Positions 18,383-27,188 of a stretch of 64,000 nt of DNA are shown here, piece after piece. The notes below the pieces were generated by a model. The model was not told the origin of the DNA. It made no database searches and saw only the letters and a list, made by a program, of their open reading frames with translations. The stretch is taken from assembly GCF_004358025.1 (NCBI RefSeq), contig NZ_SMTL01000001.1, positions 868,001 through 932,000 on the forward strand. The letters are read 5' to 3'. Source of the stretch: Rhizobium deserti (GTDB lineage: Bacteria > Pseudomonadota > Alphaproteobacteria > Rhizobiales > Rhizobiaceae). Position 1 is the stretch's first letter. Each line of letters opens with the position of its first letter. The position numbers were made by a program, and so were the translations under genes.

Positions 18383-18892
18383 ATGGTAAGCCTGACCGAA
18401 GCGCGTGAAGCACCGGAACGCCAGCTCTGGGACGAGATCGGCAAGATCCATGCCGGCATGCTGGGCATCCAGGGATCCCACACGCATTTTCAGCCGATGT
18501 CGCCGAACGCCGACTACAAGACCAGCACGATCTGGTTCTACACAAAAACTGATACCGACCTGGTGCAATCGATCGGAACCGGCAGCCGGGCTCATTTCTG
18601 CGTGGTCGGCAAGGACCACGACTATCACGCATGCCTCTCGGGCAGGATCGAGGTGCGCGCCGACCGCGACAAGATCGACGAATACTGGAGCGCCGTGACC
18701 GCCGCCTGGTACGAGCACGGCAAGGACGATCCGCTCCTGACCATGCTGGCCTTACGGGTCGACGATGCCGAAATTTGGGCGTCGACGGACAGCACGCTGA
18801 AATTCGGATGGGAGGTCGCCAAGGCCAACCTGAACGACGAGAAGGTTCCCGAGGTTGGCGTCAAGCAACACCTTACCTTTCCGCAGTACTAG
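18383..18892 (+). CDS. Pyridoxamine 5'-phosphate oxidase-like (general stress type) protein
   Basis: A 169-residue split-barrel flavin-binding protein of the general stress protein type. The visible pattern includes FQPMSPNADY, IWFYTKTDTDL near residue 51, and KDHDYHACLSGRIEV near 77. The family binds FMN/F420-like or pyridine cofactors and is linked to stress in Bacillus, but its reaction is unknown. A GGGAGA site lies 7 bases before the ATG. Confidence 0.8.
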   Translation: MVSLTEAREAPERQLWDEIGKIHAGMLGIQGSHTHFQPMSPNADYKTSTIWFYTKTDTDLVQSIGTGSRAHFCVVGKDHDYHACLSGRIEVRADRDKIDEYWSAVTAAWYEHGKDDPLLTMLALRVDDAEIWASTDSTLKFGWEVAKANLNDEKVPEVGVKQHLTFPQY

Positions 18893-18913
18893 CGACGAGA
18901 GCATGCAGGGGCG

Positions 18914-19762
18914 TCATAGCCCCTGCGGAATCATGATTGTCGGCTTCTTTGGTAAAGAGCGGACGGAAACCCGCATCACCGGTTCCTTGGCATAGGCGAT
19001 ATCGAATTTTCCGTCGAACATGGCGAGGAAACTGTCGAGCGGCGGCCCCCAGCGATGCATGGGCAGGATAATTGACGAGCGCAGCCGCTGCACGACCCGG
19101 CTCATGCTGTCGGCTCCCATAGTCAGGCCGCCATCCACCGGCACCATCAGAACGTCGAGGCGGCCGATCTGAGTATACTGGTCCTCGTTGAGCTCGAAAT
19201 GCAGATGGCCCAGATGCCCTATACAGAGGCCTGCAACCTCGAAGATGAAGATCGAATTGGCATTCGTCTCGACATCGCCTCCCCAGCTGCGGATATCCGA
19301 GGCGACATTGCGGATATAAACGTCGCCGACCATCAGCCGGTGTTCCACCTTCTCCCCTGGTACATCGCTCCAGCCGCGCAGGACATGCGCGATCCTGAAG
19401 TCGGGATTCAGCGTGAAATGGGTCGAGTGTGCCTTGTTCATCGTCACGACGTCCGGCACGCGGTACGGCTGGTAGACGCCGCTATAATCCGTGGCGACGC
19501 CAATCCCGCCCGGGCTCTCGATGAAATAGGTGGAATGCCCTACGAAGGTGATCTTCACCTCCTGTTTTGCCGCCATCCTGAGGCCGTTTCTTGTCTGTGC
19601 GACCTGGATCCCCGGCGGGCGGAAGCTTGCGAAGGTCGCGCGAGGCAACACCTGTGCGATGGCCTGACATTGACTGATCGGCGGGTCGGTGGCTTGTGCA
19701 TGAGCGCCCAAAGCCGACAGCAGCGTGATGCCAAAACCGAATGCCAGAGCTCGTAGCCTCAT
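18914..19762 (-). CDS. Exported metallo-beta-lactamase-like (UlaG-type) protein with altered metal motif
   Basis: 282 residues with a Sec signal peptide (RLRALAFGFGITLLSALGAHA, cleaved near residue 22) and a metallo-beta-lactamase-like fold: ITFVGHSTYFIE, YSGVYQ, LCIGHLGHLHFEL, and PMHRWGP near the C-terminus. The usual H-x-H-x-D-H loop is replaced by KAHSTHF at VVTMNKAHSTHFT, so the first His and the Asp are missing. The start is the ATG at 19762, 30 bases inside the longest frame, which opens with TTG. It may bind metal differently or be non-catalytic; periplasmic location is inferred. Confidence 0.75.
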   Translation of the reverse strand: MRLRALAFGFGITLLSALGAHAQATDPPISQCQAIAQVLPRATFASFRPPGIQVAQTRNGLRMAAKQEVKITFVGHSTYFIESPGGIGVATDYSGVYQPYRVPDVVTMNKAHSTHFTLNPDFRIAHVLRGWSDVPGEKVEHRLMVGDVYIRNVASDIRSWGGDVETNANSIFIFEVAGLCIGHLGHLHFELNEDQYTQIGRLDVLMVPVDGGLTMGADSMSRVVQRLRSSIILPMHRWGPPLDSFLAMFDGKFDIAYAKEPVMRVSVRSLPKKPTIMIPQGL

Positions 19763-19939
19763 GCTACCCCCAAACAGCGCGTTTATTCTCAAGCTTGCGA
19801 AGGAGGATGCGGCAAGGCCATTTGCCGGTCTAGCGCCAAGTGCGGCCCCACTCTCACAATTCTGTCATTGGTGGAGGCACTGGAAAATTCTATTGAAAGA
19901 CCGGAGCCTTTGCCGGCTTCACCGCAGAAAGGATAATCG

Positions 19940-20671
19940 ATGAAGACCAGTATTCAGATCATGACCGCCGACGGCACGGCAGCCGCTATGCTGATCAAGC
20001 CTCAAGGCGGTGCGGCTCCGAGGGCCGGAGTCATTCTTTACATGGACGCTTTCGGTCCGCGCGAGGCGCTGTATTGGATGGGACAGCGCGTTGCCGATGC
20101 CGGCTACATCGTGCTTGTCCCCGATCTTTTCTACCGGGCCGGCAGCTACGGGCCTTTCGATGCCAAAACTGCCTTTGCGCAGGAAGACAGTAAGGCCCAG
20201 ATCATGGGCATGATGCGCGCGACCAGCCAGAACCTGACGTCCAGGGACAGTGCCGCCTTTATTCAGGCCCTGACATCCGAAGGTGCAACCGGCGATATTG
20301 GTGCGGTCGGTTATTGCATGGGCGGCGGCCGCGCCATCACGGCGGCAGCCAATTATCCCGACCGCATCAAGGCCGTCGCGAGTTTCCATGGCGGCAATCT
20401 CGCAAGCGAAGCGGAAGACAGCCCGCACCGGCTGGCGGACCGGATCAAGGCCCGCGTTTATGTCGGCGTGGCCGGCGTCGACAACAGCTTCCCGCCGGAG
20501 CAGTCGGCCCGCCTCGCAGAAGCCTTTCGCATCGGCGGCGTTGATCATGCCATCGAGAACTATATCGGCATGGCCCATGGTTGGACGGTTCCCGACCACA
20601 GCATCTATGACGAGGCGGGATCCGAGCGGCACTTTAAGCGCCTGCTGACCCTGTTTGAGGAAACGCTTTAG
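19940..20671 (+). CDS. Dienelactone hydrolase family protein
   Basis: Alpha/beta hydrolase of 243 residues with the dienelactone hydrolase Cys nucleophile in GYCMGGG (about residue 124), an Asp loop (GVAGVDNSFPPEQ, about 180) and the catalytic His in MAHGW (about 212). Substrates in this family range from dienelactones to small esters. AGGA-type binding site upstream of the ATG. Convergent with the next gene. Confidence 0.88.
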   Translation: MKTSIQIMTADGTAAAMLIKPQGGAAPRAGVILYMDAFGPREALYWMGQRVADAGYIVLVPDLFYRAGSYGPFDAKTAFAQEDSKAQIMGMMRATSQNLTSRDSAAFIQALTSEGATGDIGAVGYCMGGGRAITAAANYPDRIKAVASFHGGNLASEAEDSPHRLADRIKARVYVGVAGVDNSFPPEQSARLAEAFRIGGVDHAIENYIGMAHGWTVPDHSIYDEAGSERHFKRLLTLFEETL

Positions 20672-20731
20672 CCGGCCGGTACCGCTTGCTGCAGCAGCCG
20701 ACTATAGCAGACTACTGCGCCGAACCTTCCG

Positions 20732-21556
20732 TCACCGCCAGAACGAAGGAATGGTTTCCGCCAGCCTCGGTCCGATCCGCAACGGCTCGATTTTTTCCGC
20801 CAGGCCAGTGGCATCGGAAATCTCGATGCCGAGGCCGCAGATCGTCGAAGGGCCGCTTGCCGCCTCGAAGCGGCCCTTCGGCATTTTCGAGATGAAGCGG
20901 TTGAGCGGCTCTTCCTTTTCCATCCCGAGCGACGAGTCGTAATCGCCGCACATCCCGGCATCCGACATATAGCCAGTGCCGCCGTTCAGGATCTGGCAGT
21001 CGGCGGTCGGCACATGCGTATGCGTGCCAACGACGAGGCTGGCACGGCCATCGACAAAATGCCCGAAGCACTGCTTTTCGCTGGTCGCTTCCGCGTGAAA
21101 GTCGAAGATGATCGCATCTGCCTGCTCCTTGAGCGGGCAAGCTGCAAGGATCGCCTCGGCGCTCTTGAAGGGATCGTCCAGTTCCGGATGCATGAAGACG
21201 CGGCCCATGATGTTGGCCACCATAACGCGTGCGCCGTTGCGGGCATAGAAGACGCCTGACCCCTTGCCAGGCGTGCCAGCCGGATAATTGGCAGGACGCA
21301 GGAACTGGTCGTGGCGACTGGCAAAGGAAACAGCCTCTTTCTGGTCCCAGACATGGTTGCCGGTCGTCACCACATCGGCGCCGGCATTGATCGTTTCAAG
21401 AAAGATATCTTCGGTGATCCCGAAGCCGCCGGCGGCGTTTTCGCCATTGACGATAACGAAATCGAGCTTCAGGTCGGAAACCAGACTCGGCAGCTTTTCC
21501 CAAACCGCCGTCCGGCCGGTTTTGCCGACCATATCACCGAGAAACAAAAGACGCAT
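20732..21556 (-). CDS. YmdB-type metallophosphodiesterase (TIGR00282)
   Basis: 274-residue calcineurin-like phosphodiesterase related to Bacillus YmdB and Deinococcus DR1281, which cleave 2',3'- and 3',5'-cAMP. Metal and active-site motifs are GDMVGKTGR (residues 7-15), NGENAAGG, GNHVWD (about 68), FDFHAEATSEK (about 150) and GTHTHVPTAD (about 175). Start ATG at 21556, 22 bases after the fau stop, so co-transcription is likely. Confidence 0.9.
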   Translation of the reverse strand: MRLLFLGDMVGKTGRTAVWEKLPSLVSDLKLDFVIVNGENAAGGFGITEDIFLETINAGADVVTTGNHVWDQKEAVSFASRHDQFLRPANYPAGTPGKGSGVFYARNGARVMVANIMGRVFMHPELDDPFKSAEAILAACPLKEQADAIIFDFHAEATSEKQCFGHFVDGRASLVVGTHTHVPTADCQILNGGTGYMSDAGMCGDYDSSLGMEKEEPLNRFISKMPKGRFEAASGPSTICGLGIEISDATGLAEKIEPLRIGPRLAETIPSFWR

Positions 21557-21578
21557 GCTTATCCTTAATCTAGATCAG

Positions 21579-22172
21579 TCAATCGTGCGCCGAGCTTAGG
21601 TCGAAGCGGCGATATCCGCTCTCCGTCAGGATCGCGTCGAGCCTGATGTCGTGAGGTTCGTTGGGAACTGATGCCACTTCCTGGCAGTCGAAGGCAATGC
21701 CGACCAACAGGGGCTTCAAGCCTTTTTGGTGCAGGCGTTCGATGGCGCGGTCATAATAGCCGCCGCCGTAACCGATCCTATGGCCTCTTTCGTCGAAAAC
21801 GGATAGCGGCACCAACATGATCTGCGGGTCAAGTTCGGGAGCCTCCGGGCTGGGACCGAAGGTGCCGAATGTGCCCGCCACCAGTTCCGCGCCGCGAAGA
21901 AGTTCACGAAAGACGATGGTCTGCTTGTCGAGGATTGCCGGGACACAGAGCCTGGCGCCGCGGTCCCTCAACAGCGTCATCAGCGGCCGGATATCGGCCT
22001 CCGAGCGGATCGGCAGAAAGCCGGACACGACTGCTCCCTGATCCAGTGAAATGGCCGTTGCACCATGTGTGGCAATCGCGAGGCTCTTTTCGATCCGCTC
22101 GATCTGCGGGATCGAATCCCGGAGCGACAAGCGCTCGCTCCGCAGTTCGGCCTTCCGTTCCGCGCCGGCCAT
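21579..22172 (-). CDS. fau: 5-formyltetrahydrofolate cyclo-ligase
   Basis: Converts 5-formyl-THF to 5,10-methenyl-THF with ATP. About 197 residues; recognised by IRSEADIRPLM, the ATP-site motif GYGGGYYDRAI (about residue 138) and the ending VASVPNEPHDIRLD. The ATG at 22172 overlaps the stop of the CorC-like gene (TGATG). The fold belongs to the YgfA/FAU1 group, which in E. coli sits beside 6S RNA; here 6S is about 5 kb away. Confidence 0.93.
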   Translation of the reverse strand: MAGAERKAELRSERLSLRDSIPQIERIEKSLAIATHGATAISLDQGAVVSGFLPIRSEADIRPLMTLLRDRGARLCVPAILDKQTIVFRELLRGAELVAGTFGTFGPSPEAPELDPQIMLVPLSVFDERGHRIGYGGGYYDRAIERLHQKGLKPLLVGIAFDCQEVASVPNEPHDIRLDAILTESGYRRFDLSSAHD

Positions 22173-23458
22173 CACGCCTTTTCCGCAGCCCGGCGGATCA
22201 GCAGCTTGTCGATCCGGCGCCCGTCAAGATCGATAACTTCAAAGACCCAGCCGTTCTTCGTGAAGCTCTCGCCGAGCTCCGGCAGGTGCTTCATCTCGTC
22301 AAGCACGAAGCCCGCAACGGTCTCGAAATCGGGATCATCGCCAACCGAGAAGCCCATCTGATCGACAAATTCATCGACCGGCATCCACCCGGCGACCAGA
22401 AACGACCCGTCATCCCGCTGCACCAGCGCGGGCTCCTCTTTCTCGTCCTCCTGGAAGACGCCGGTTATGGCCTCGAGAATGTCGCCGGAGGTGATGATCC
22501 CTTCGAAGTGACCATACTCGTCGAAAACCAGAACCATATGCGCCGGGGCCTTGCGCAGCGCCTGAATGACGTCGAGCGCGCCGGTCAGATCGGACACCAC
22601 CGGCGCCTCGCGCATAATGGTTTCGATGTCGAAATTCCTGCCGCCGGCCATGAAATCATAGGCGTCCTTGACGAAGAGCACCCCAAGGATTTCGTCGGAA
22701 CTTCCCTTGCGTACCGGCAGCCGGGAACGCGACGTTGCCCGCAGCTGGGCACGCAGCTCGTCGGCGTCATGCTCCGTATCCAGCACCTCGACGTCGCGGC
22801 GCGGCGTCATTAGGCCACGCGCCGTACGGTCGGCAAGCCGCATGACCCCGGAAATCATCGCCGATTCCTCGGTCTCGATCACACCGGCGCTCTGCGCTTC
22901 GGCAAGCACGGTACGAATTTCTTCGTCGGTGACTTTTTCGCCCGACTCCCCCCGCTGCCCCAGGAGACCGAGAATCAGCCGACCGGACACGTCCAGGAGC
23001 CAGACGATCGGTCCTCCCATCGTGGCCAGCAATTTCATGGAAGGAGCGACCCGGGCGGCCACGGTTTCGGGCGCTCGCAGGGCAATTTGCTTCGGCACCA
23101 ACTCGCCGATGATCAGCGACAGATAGGTGATGAGGACGACGACTGTGCCGACGCCGAGCCAGTCGGCAAGGTTTTCAGCCATGCCCTGGGCTTCCAGCCA
23201 AGTCGTCAGCCTTGCACCAAGAGTTGCGCCCGAAAAAGCGCCGGACAGGATGCCGACCAGCGTGATGCCGATCTGAACGGAGGAGAAGAACCGGCCCGGA
23301 TCCTCGGCCAGCTGGAGAGCCGTGGCTGCGCCGTGATTGCCCTGTTCCGCCATGACCTTCAGGCGCATGGGACGCGACGAGACAACCGCGAGTTCCGACA
23401 TTGACAGGACGCCGTTCAAGACGGTGAGTGCAATGACGATGAGAATTTCGGTTAACAA
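22172..23458 (-). CDS. CNNM/CorC (hemolysin C-like) membrane protein
   Basis: About 428 residues: an N-terminal DUF21 membrane domain with four helices (LTEILIVIALTVLNG, then segments near 65-85, 100-125 and 135-155), two CBS domains (MTPRRDVEVLD near 205, and APVVSDLTGALDVI with VFDEYGHFEGIIT near 290), and a CorC_HlyC domain at the C-terminus. Homologues have been linked to Mg2+ and divalent cation efflux. The start is uncertain: I prefer TTG 23458, with GAAGAG six bases upstream and a family-like N-terminus; a GTG at 23491 is also possible. Confidence 0.85.
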   Translation of the reverse strand: MLTEILIVIALTVLNGVLSMSELAVVSSRPMRLKVMAEQGNHGAATALQLAEDPGRFFSSVQIGITLVGILSGAFSGATLGARLTTWLEAQGMAENLADWLGVGTVVVLITYLSLIIGELVPKQIALRAPETVAARVAPSMKLLATMGGPIVWLLDVSGRLILGLLGQRGESGEKVTDEEIRTVLAEAQSAGVIETEESAMISGVMRLADRTARGLMTPRRDVEVLDTEHDADELRAQLRATSRSRLPVRKGSSDEILGVLFVKDAYDFMAGGRNFDIETIMREAPVVSDLTGALDVIQALRKAPAHMVLVFDEYGHFEGIITSGDILEAITGVFQEDEKEEPALVQRDDGSFLVAGWMPVDEFVDQMGFSVGDDPDFETVAGFVLDEMKHLPELGESFTKNGWVFEVIDLDGRRIDKLLIRRAAEKA

Positions 23459-23676
23459 GAGAAGCTCTTCAACTGGGACAATAACCTGCACGCGAAACCG
23501 GTTGCGCTGCCTCAAGCAGACCGCGGCCCTTCGCCATATCGGCAAAAGTCAGCGCAGTTTCGCACGCTGTTCGGAGAGCCGGAAACGGTTCTCGTCGCTG
23601 CGCACCTTCACTCGCATGGTCGAAATCATAGGGTCCGAGCAGAGGCATTGCAATGGTTGGAACACATAAGTGCCGA

Positions 23677-24714
23677 TTATAGCGACACCTGCACGTCGAG
23701 CAGAAGTTCCGCCCGGGTGCCGGAGGCCAGAGGAACATAATGGATTGTCGAGCCCAGGGTCGACGCCATGGACTTGACGATACGGCTGCCGAGACCTGTG
23801 CCCTTGGGCGCGTCGCCTTCCCGCCAGCCAATGCCGTCGTCTTCCACGGACAAAAGCGCCTTACCGTCATCCTGTTGCCGCAGCAGCACCCGCACTTCGC
23901 CTTCGGTCCCAGCAGGATAGGCATATTTTAGTGCATTCGTCAGCAGTTCGGTGACGATCATGCCCACAGACACGGCTCGGTCCGATGTCAACGAGATAGG
24001 TTCGGCATCGAGCTTGATGGAAGGCCCCTGCTGGTCGTTGACCGTACCCTGAACCTCGCGGACCAGGGTGCCGAGATACTTGTCCATCTCCACCTGACGC
24101 ACGTCGTCCGACGTATAAAGGCTGCGGTGCATTCCGGCTATCGCGGTGATTCTCGCTTGCGTTTCGGAAAGCGCCGCCTTGACGTCCTCGTTCTTGCTGC
24201 TGGAAACCTGCAAGCGGATCAGCGCGGCCACCAGTGCCAGACTGTTGGCGACACGGTGGTTGACCTCAGCGAGCAGGACCTCCGCCCGTTCCTTGCCCAG
24301 CCGGATTTCCTGCTCGGCTTTTTCCTTGGCGCGACGCAGATCGGCATTGGCAATGCCCTGTGCGATGGCACTTTCCATCAGCGGCCAGAATTCCTCGCCG
24401 ACCGTCTTGATAACGTAATCGGATGCGCCGCTTTTCAGAGCATCGATGGCGATCGTGGCATCGCTCGATCCGGTCACGTAGATCACCGGGATATCGGAAC
24501 CCTGGTCTTTCAACTGGTGCAGGATATCGAGACCGATGCCTGTCTTGAGATAATGATCGAGAACCACCGCATCGATGTCGCCCTCTGCCATGACCTGCAT
24601 TGCGGCTGCCTGATCCGCGGCATGCACGACTTCATAGCCGGCCCGTCGGAAATGACGTTCGGCAAGGCGGGCAAGCGCTAAATCGTCGTCGACATAGAGA
24701 ATGGTTTGCGGCAT
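23677..24714 (-). CDS. Response regulator-histidine kinase hybrid (REC + HisKA_2/HWE-like)
   Basis: 345 residues: an N-terminal receiver (about 1-120; VDDD and VVLDHY hold the acidic pocket and Asp53) and a C-terminal kinase of the HisKA_2 type, with phospho-acceptor motif EVNHRVANSLALVAALIRLQ (about 150-169) and ATP-binding motifs ELLTNALKYAYP and EDDGIGW. No transmembrane segment, so a soluble relay protein. Kinases of this type in Alphaproteobacteria often feed the general stress response or light/redox inputs, but no PAS, GAF or phytochrome domain is visible here. Confidence 0.88.
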   Translation of the reverse strand: MPQTILYVDDDLALARLAERHFRRAGYEVVHAADQAAAMQVMAEGDIDAVVLDHYLKTGIGLDILHQLKDQGSDIPVIYVTGSSDATIAIDALKSGASDYVIKTVGEEFWPLMESAIAQGIANADLRRAKEKAEQEIRLGKERAEVLLAEVNHRVANSLALVAALIRLQVSSSKNEDVKAALSETQARITAIAGMHRSLYTSDDVRQVEMDKYLGTLVREVQGTVNDQQGPSIKLDAEPISLTSDRAVSVGMIVTELLTNALKYAYPAGTEGEVRVLLRQQDDGKALLSVEDDGIGWREGDAPKGTGLGSRIVKSMASTLGSTIHYVPLASGTRAELLLDVQVSL

Positions 24715-24726
24715 CGCTTCTCGATA

Positions 24727-25167
24727 TTATCCCGGTATCTGCATCACGGCAAAGAACAGGCCGAGCTGTCGGATGGCATTGGCAAAGCTGTCGTATTCAA
24801 CCGGCTTGGTAATATAAACATTGGCGCCGAGATCATAGCAGCGCTGGATTTCGCGTTCGTCGTCTGTGGTCGTGAGGATGACCACAGGCAGGCGCTTTGC
24901 ATGGGCGTTGGACTTCACCTTCTCCAGGATGTCAATACCCGACATATCAGGGAGGTTAAGGTCGAGCAGGATCAGGAGATAGCGATCCTCGTTGATGGCG
25001 CCAGACCGGTCCGGGCCGAGGATGAAGTCGAGGGCGGCATTGCCGTTGGTGAACGGAACGATCTCGTTGTTGACGCCGGCGCGCCGAACGTTCTTCTCGA
25101 TCAGACGAGCATGACCCTCGTCGTCCTCAACCATGACAATCGTGACTTCTTTACCGGCTGCTTTCAT
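24727..25167 (-). CDS. Single-domain response regulator
   Basis: 146 residues, receiver domain only. Acidic pair EDDE near the N-terminus, phospho-acceptor Asp in LLDLNLPD (about residue 69), then TTTDDERE and YITKPVEY with the conserved Lys (about 121). Resembles Rcp1/CheY-like stand-alone regulators found next to multi-domain kinases. Its start overlaps the kinase stop by four bases (ATGA), and the REC-kinase gene begins 12 bases after it, so all three are one transcription unit. Confidence 0.9.
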   Translation of the reverse strand: MKAAGKEVTIVMVEDDEGHARLIEKNVRRAGVNNEIVPFTNGNAALDFILGPDRSGAINEDRYLLILLDLNLPDMSGIDILEKVKSNAHAKRLPVVILTTTDDEREIQRCYDLGANVYITKPVEYDSFANAIRQLGLFFAVMQIPG

Positions 25168-26663
25168 GACCCGTTACTCCTGACATATTGGGATAAATCG
25201 GTGGGGAGGCGGATGATGAAGGTCGTTCCCCCGCCCAATGTGGACTGCACCGTAATCTCGCCGCCTAAATTTCTAACTAATGATCTAACATGGGCGAGAC
25301 CGATGCCCTCGCCCTGCTGATCCTGGACGCCAGAGCGGCGGAAAAGCTCGAACACCCGTTCATGGTCTTCCGGAGCAATACCTCGGCCATTGTCCGCAAC
25401 CTCGATGCGCACGGCGCCTCGGCCCATAGGTATGGCCTTTACGGACAGATGCAATGGCCGATCTGGATGCCGGTACTTGACCGCGTTGTCGAACAGGTTG
25501 CCGAAGATCTGCTCCATCGAAAAACGGTCGGTTACCAGCCCCTTGGCCGCTCCGACCGAGATGTTCACCTCGCCGCCGGCGTCGCTGACCTGATGGTATA
25601 TACTGGCAGCTGTATTTTCCAGAAGCTCACCGAGATTAAGGCGCTCCGGCTTCAGCTCACGGCGACCGTCACGCGAAATCTTCAGGATCGCGTTGATGAG
25701 CGCGTCCATCTTCTTCGTGGATGACCGGATGAAGCCAATCGCTTCAGGCAGATCCTCCTCCACGGCGAGCCTTGCTTCGCGCACATCGGCTTCCGTCAGT
25801 GCGGAGCCTTCGGCCAGCACATAGGTCCGGATGGATTTCAGCGTCGCGTCAAGCTCACTGGTAAAGCCCATAATATTAACGAGCGGCGCGCGAAGATCGT
25901 GTGAAACGATATAGGCATAGCGCTGGATCTCTCGATTGGCCTGGATAAGATCTTCCGTCCGTTCGTTGACCCGTTCCTCCAGTCCTGCATTCAACTGCTC
26001 GACTTCCGCCTGCGCTCGCGAAAGCTCGCGCACATGCTGTCCGACGACGAGAATGGATCCGCCAACGACCAGGATGATCAGCAGGCCGCCGCCGACAGTG
26101 AACCAAAGCAACGAGTCCGAGCTGCTGCGGAGCTGTTCGATGCCGGAAACAAGGTGTCCGTCAAGCTGCGAAACGACGCTGGCGATGGTCGACTGGATCT
26201 GCTCCATCGCTTCCCGACCTGATTGATCGCGAACGATGGCCAACGCACCCTGCACGTCACCTTTTTCCGCGAGCTCCAGCGTCGACTGCATCTCGGCTAG
26301 TTTCTGCGAGGTCAGGCGGCGGATATCCTGGACAGGAACAGGAACGGTGTTCTGGTTGGCGGCGGTGCGCTCAAGCTTTTCCAACTGCGCCGGCAAGGCG
26401 GTCATCGATTTGCGGTAAGGCTCCAGAAAAGCCTGGTCCTGCACCAGCAGATAGCCGCGTTGGCCGGTTTCGGCCGCCTGGACCAAGAGCAGCAGGTCGG
26501 CGGATGCCGATCTCACCGCCCGAAGCTTGGTCACATCGTCGAAATAGCTCCTCGTCATCTGGGCGAGAAAGAAGGAGGAAAGGACGATGCCAAGGAGGAT
26601 GGCTGCACCCACCAACAGCATCAGCAGCGATGATCGGGCGAAAGTCGTGTTTGAGAAAGGCAT
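25164..26663 (-). CDS. Sensor histidine kinase with CHASE3-like periplasmic domain
   Basis: About 499 residues. An N-terminal membrane helix (about 10-32), a CHASE3-like extracytoplasmic helical domain (about 35-185, with RSASADLLLLVQAAETGQRG and LVQDQAFLEPY), a second membrane helix (about 192-215), a coiled coil, HisKA (SHDLRAPLVNIMGF, His at about 272) and HATPase_c (DNAVKYRHPDRP, DNGRGIAPEDHERVFELF). The input is unknown. I use the ATG at 26663; a GTG at 26693 would add 10 residues. It is probably the sensor for the following single-domain regulator. Confidence 0.87.
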   Translation of the reverse strand: MPFSNTTFARSSLLMLLVGAAILLGIVLSSFFLAQMTRSYFDDVTKLRAVRSASADLLLLVQAAETGQRGYLLVQDQAFLEPYRKSMTALPAQLEKLERTAANQNTVPVPVQDIRRLTSQKLAEMQSTLELAEKGDVQGALAIVRDQSGREAMEQIQSTIASVVSQLDGHLVSGIEQLRSSSDSLLWFTVGGGLLIILVVGGSILVVGQHVRELSRAQAEVEQLNAGLEERVNERTEDLIQANREIQRYAYIVSHDLRAPLVNIMGFTSELDATLKSIRTYVLAEGSALTEADVREARLAVEEDLPEAIGFIRSSTKKMDALINAILKISRDGRRELKPERLNLGELLENTAASIYHQVSDAGGEVNISVGAAKGLVTDRFSMEQIFGNLFDNAVKYRHPDRPLHLSVKAIPMGRGAVRIEVADNGRGIAPEDHERVFELFRRSGVQDQQGEGIGLAHVRSLVRNLGGEITVQSTLGGGTTFIIRLPTDLSQYVRSNGS

Positions 26664-26978
26664 GAACTGGCCGTCAATTGAGAAGACGGCCACTAGTCGA
26701 GCGTCGCGTAACGCTTGTCAAGCCGGCAGGCGGAATGCCGGCGGCCAGGTCTTAAAAGCCATGCTTCGCTCCGGAGGGTGATACACAGCGGGCACTAGCC
26801 GCTCCTGTCGCGAGATCTTCGAGCAACAGATAATGTGCCCAACAGCGCGTAACGCTGCTGTCCCGGTCATGGATTGAATGCGTCGCAGATCGCGGACACT
26901 CGGCCTTACGCGCTGGGCGCAACCCATATCATTGGGTCGCCTGAACCCGTCGGGTTTCGGGTTAAACAAAATTGAAGC
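26664..26978. other. Gene-free stretch between the kinase and 6S RNA
   Basis: No convincing coding sequence. Two back-to-back hairpins lie downstream of 6S RNA: 26919-26926 with 26933-26940 (eight pairs, one mismatch) and the arms 26944-26948 with 26952-26956. They may help end the 6S transcript or belong to a separate element. The rest is the upstream region of the CHASE3 kinase. Confidence 0.5.
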
Positions 26979-27134
26979 GCGATCCGCGGCAACCGGTGGA
27001 TGTTTACGATCCTGGGTGCCTACAAACGTAGGTGGGCGCCATATGTCCAAGCCCACGGGCCTGGCCAGGGACAGCTCCCTTTGGATCGAGTATGGCCCCA
27101 GGGATTGTGGTTCCTGTCGAGAGGCGCAGATCGC
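26979..27134 (-). ncRNA. ssrS: 6S RNA (SsrS)
   Basis: A 156-base element on the minus strand whose ends pair: GCGATCTGCG (27134-27125) with CGCGGATCGC (26988-26979), a 10-bp closing stem with one G-U pair. Inside are the features expected of 6S: GGAACCACAATCCCTGGGG on the 5' side, a long imperfect duplex, and a terminal region near 27025-27060. It begins six bases downstream of a TATATT -10 element and is followed by a T-rich stretch (TTTTGTTT). Position just after zapA is the known place in rhizobia. 6S RNA binds the sigma-70 polymerase holoenzyme and mimics an open promoter. Confidence 0.85.
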
Positions 27135-27140
27135 AAAGGC

Positions 27141-27169
27141 AATATAAGAAGCAAACAGGATATGCGCCA
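27141..27169 (-). promoter_or_regulatory. Promoter of 6S RNA
   Basis: TATATT at 27146-27141 on the minus strand, six bases before the predicted 5' end of 6S. The -35 region near 27164-27169 (TGGCGC) is only a weak match, so only the -10 is supported. Confidence 0.5.
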
Positions 27170-27188
27170 GTGGCAAGGCGCCAGTTTT

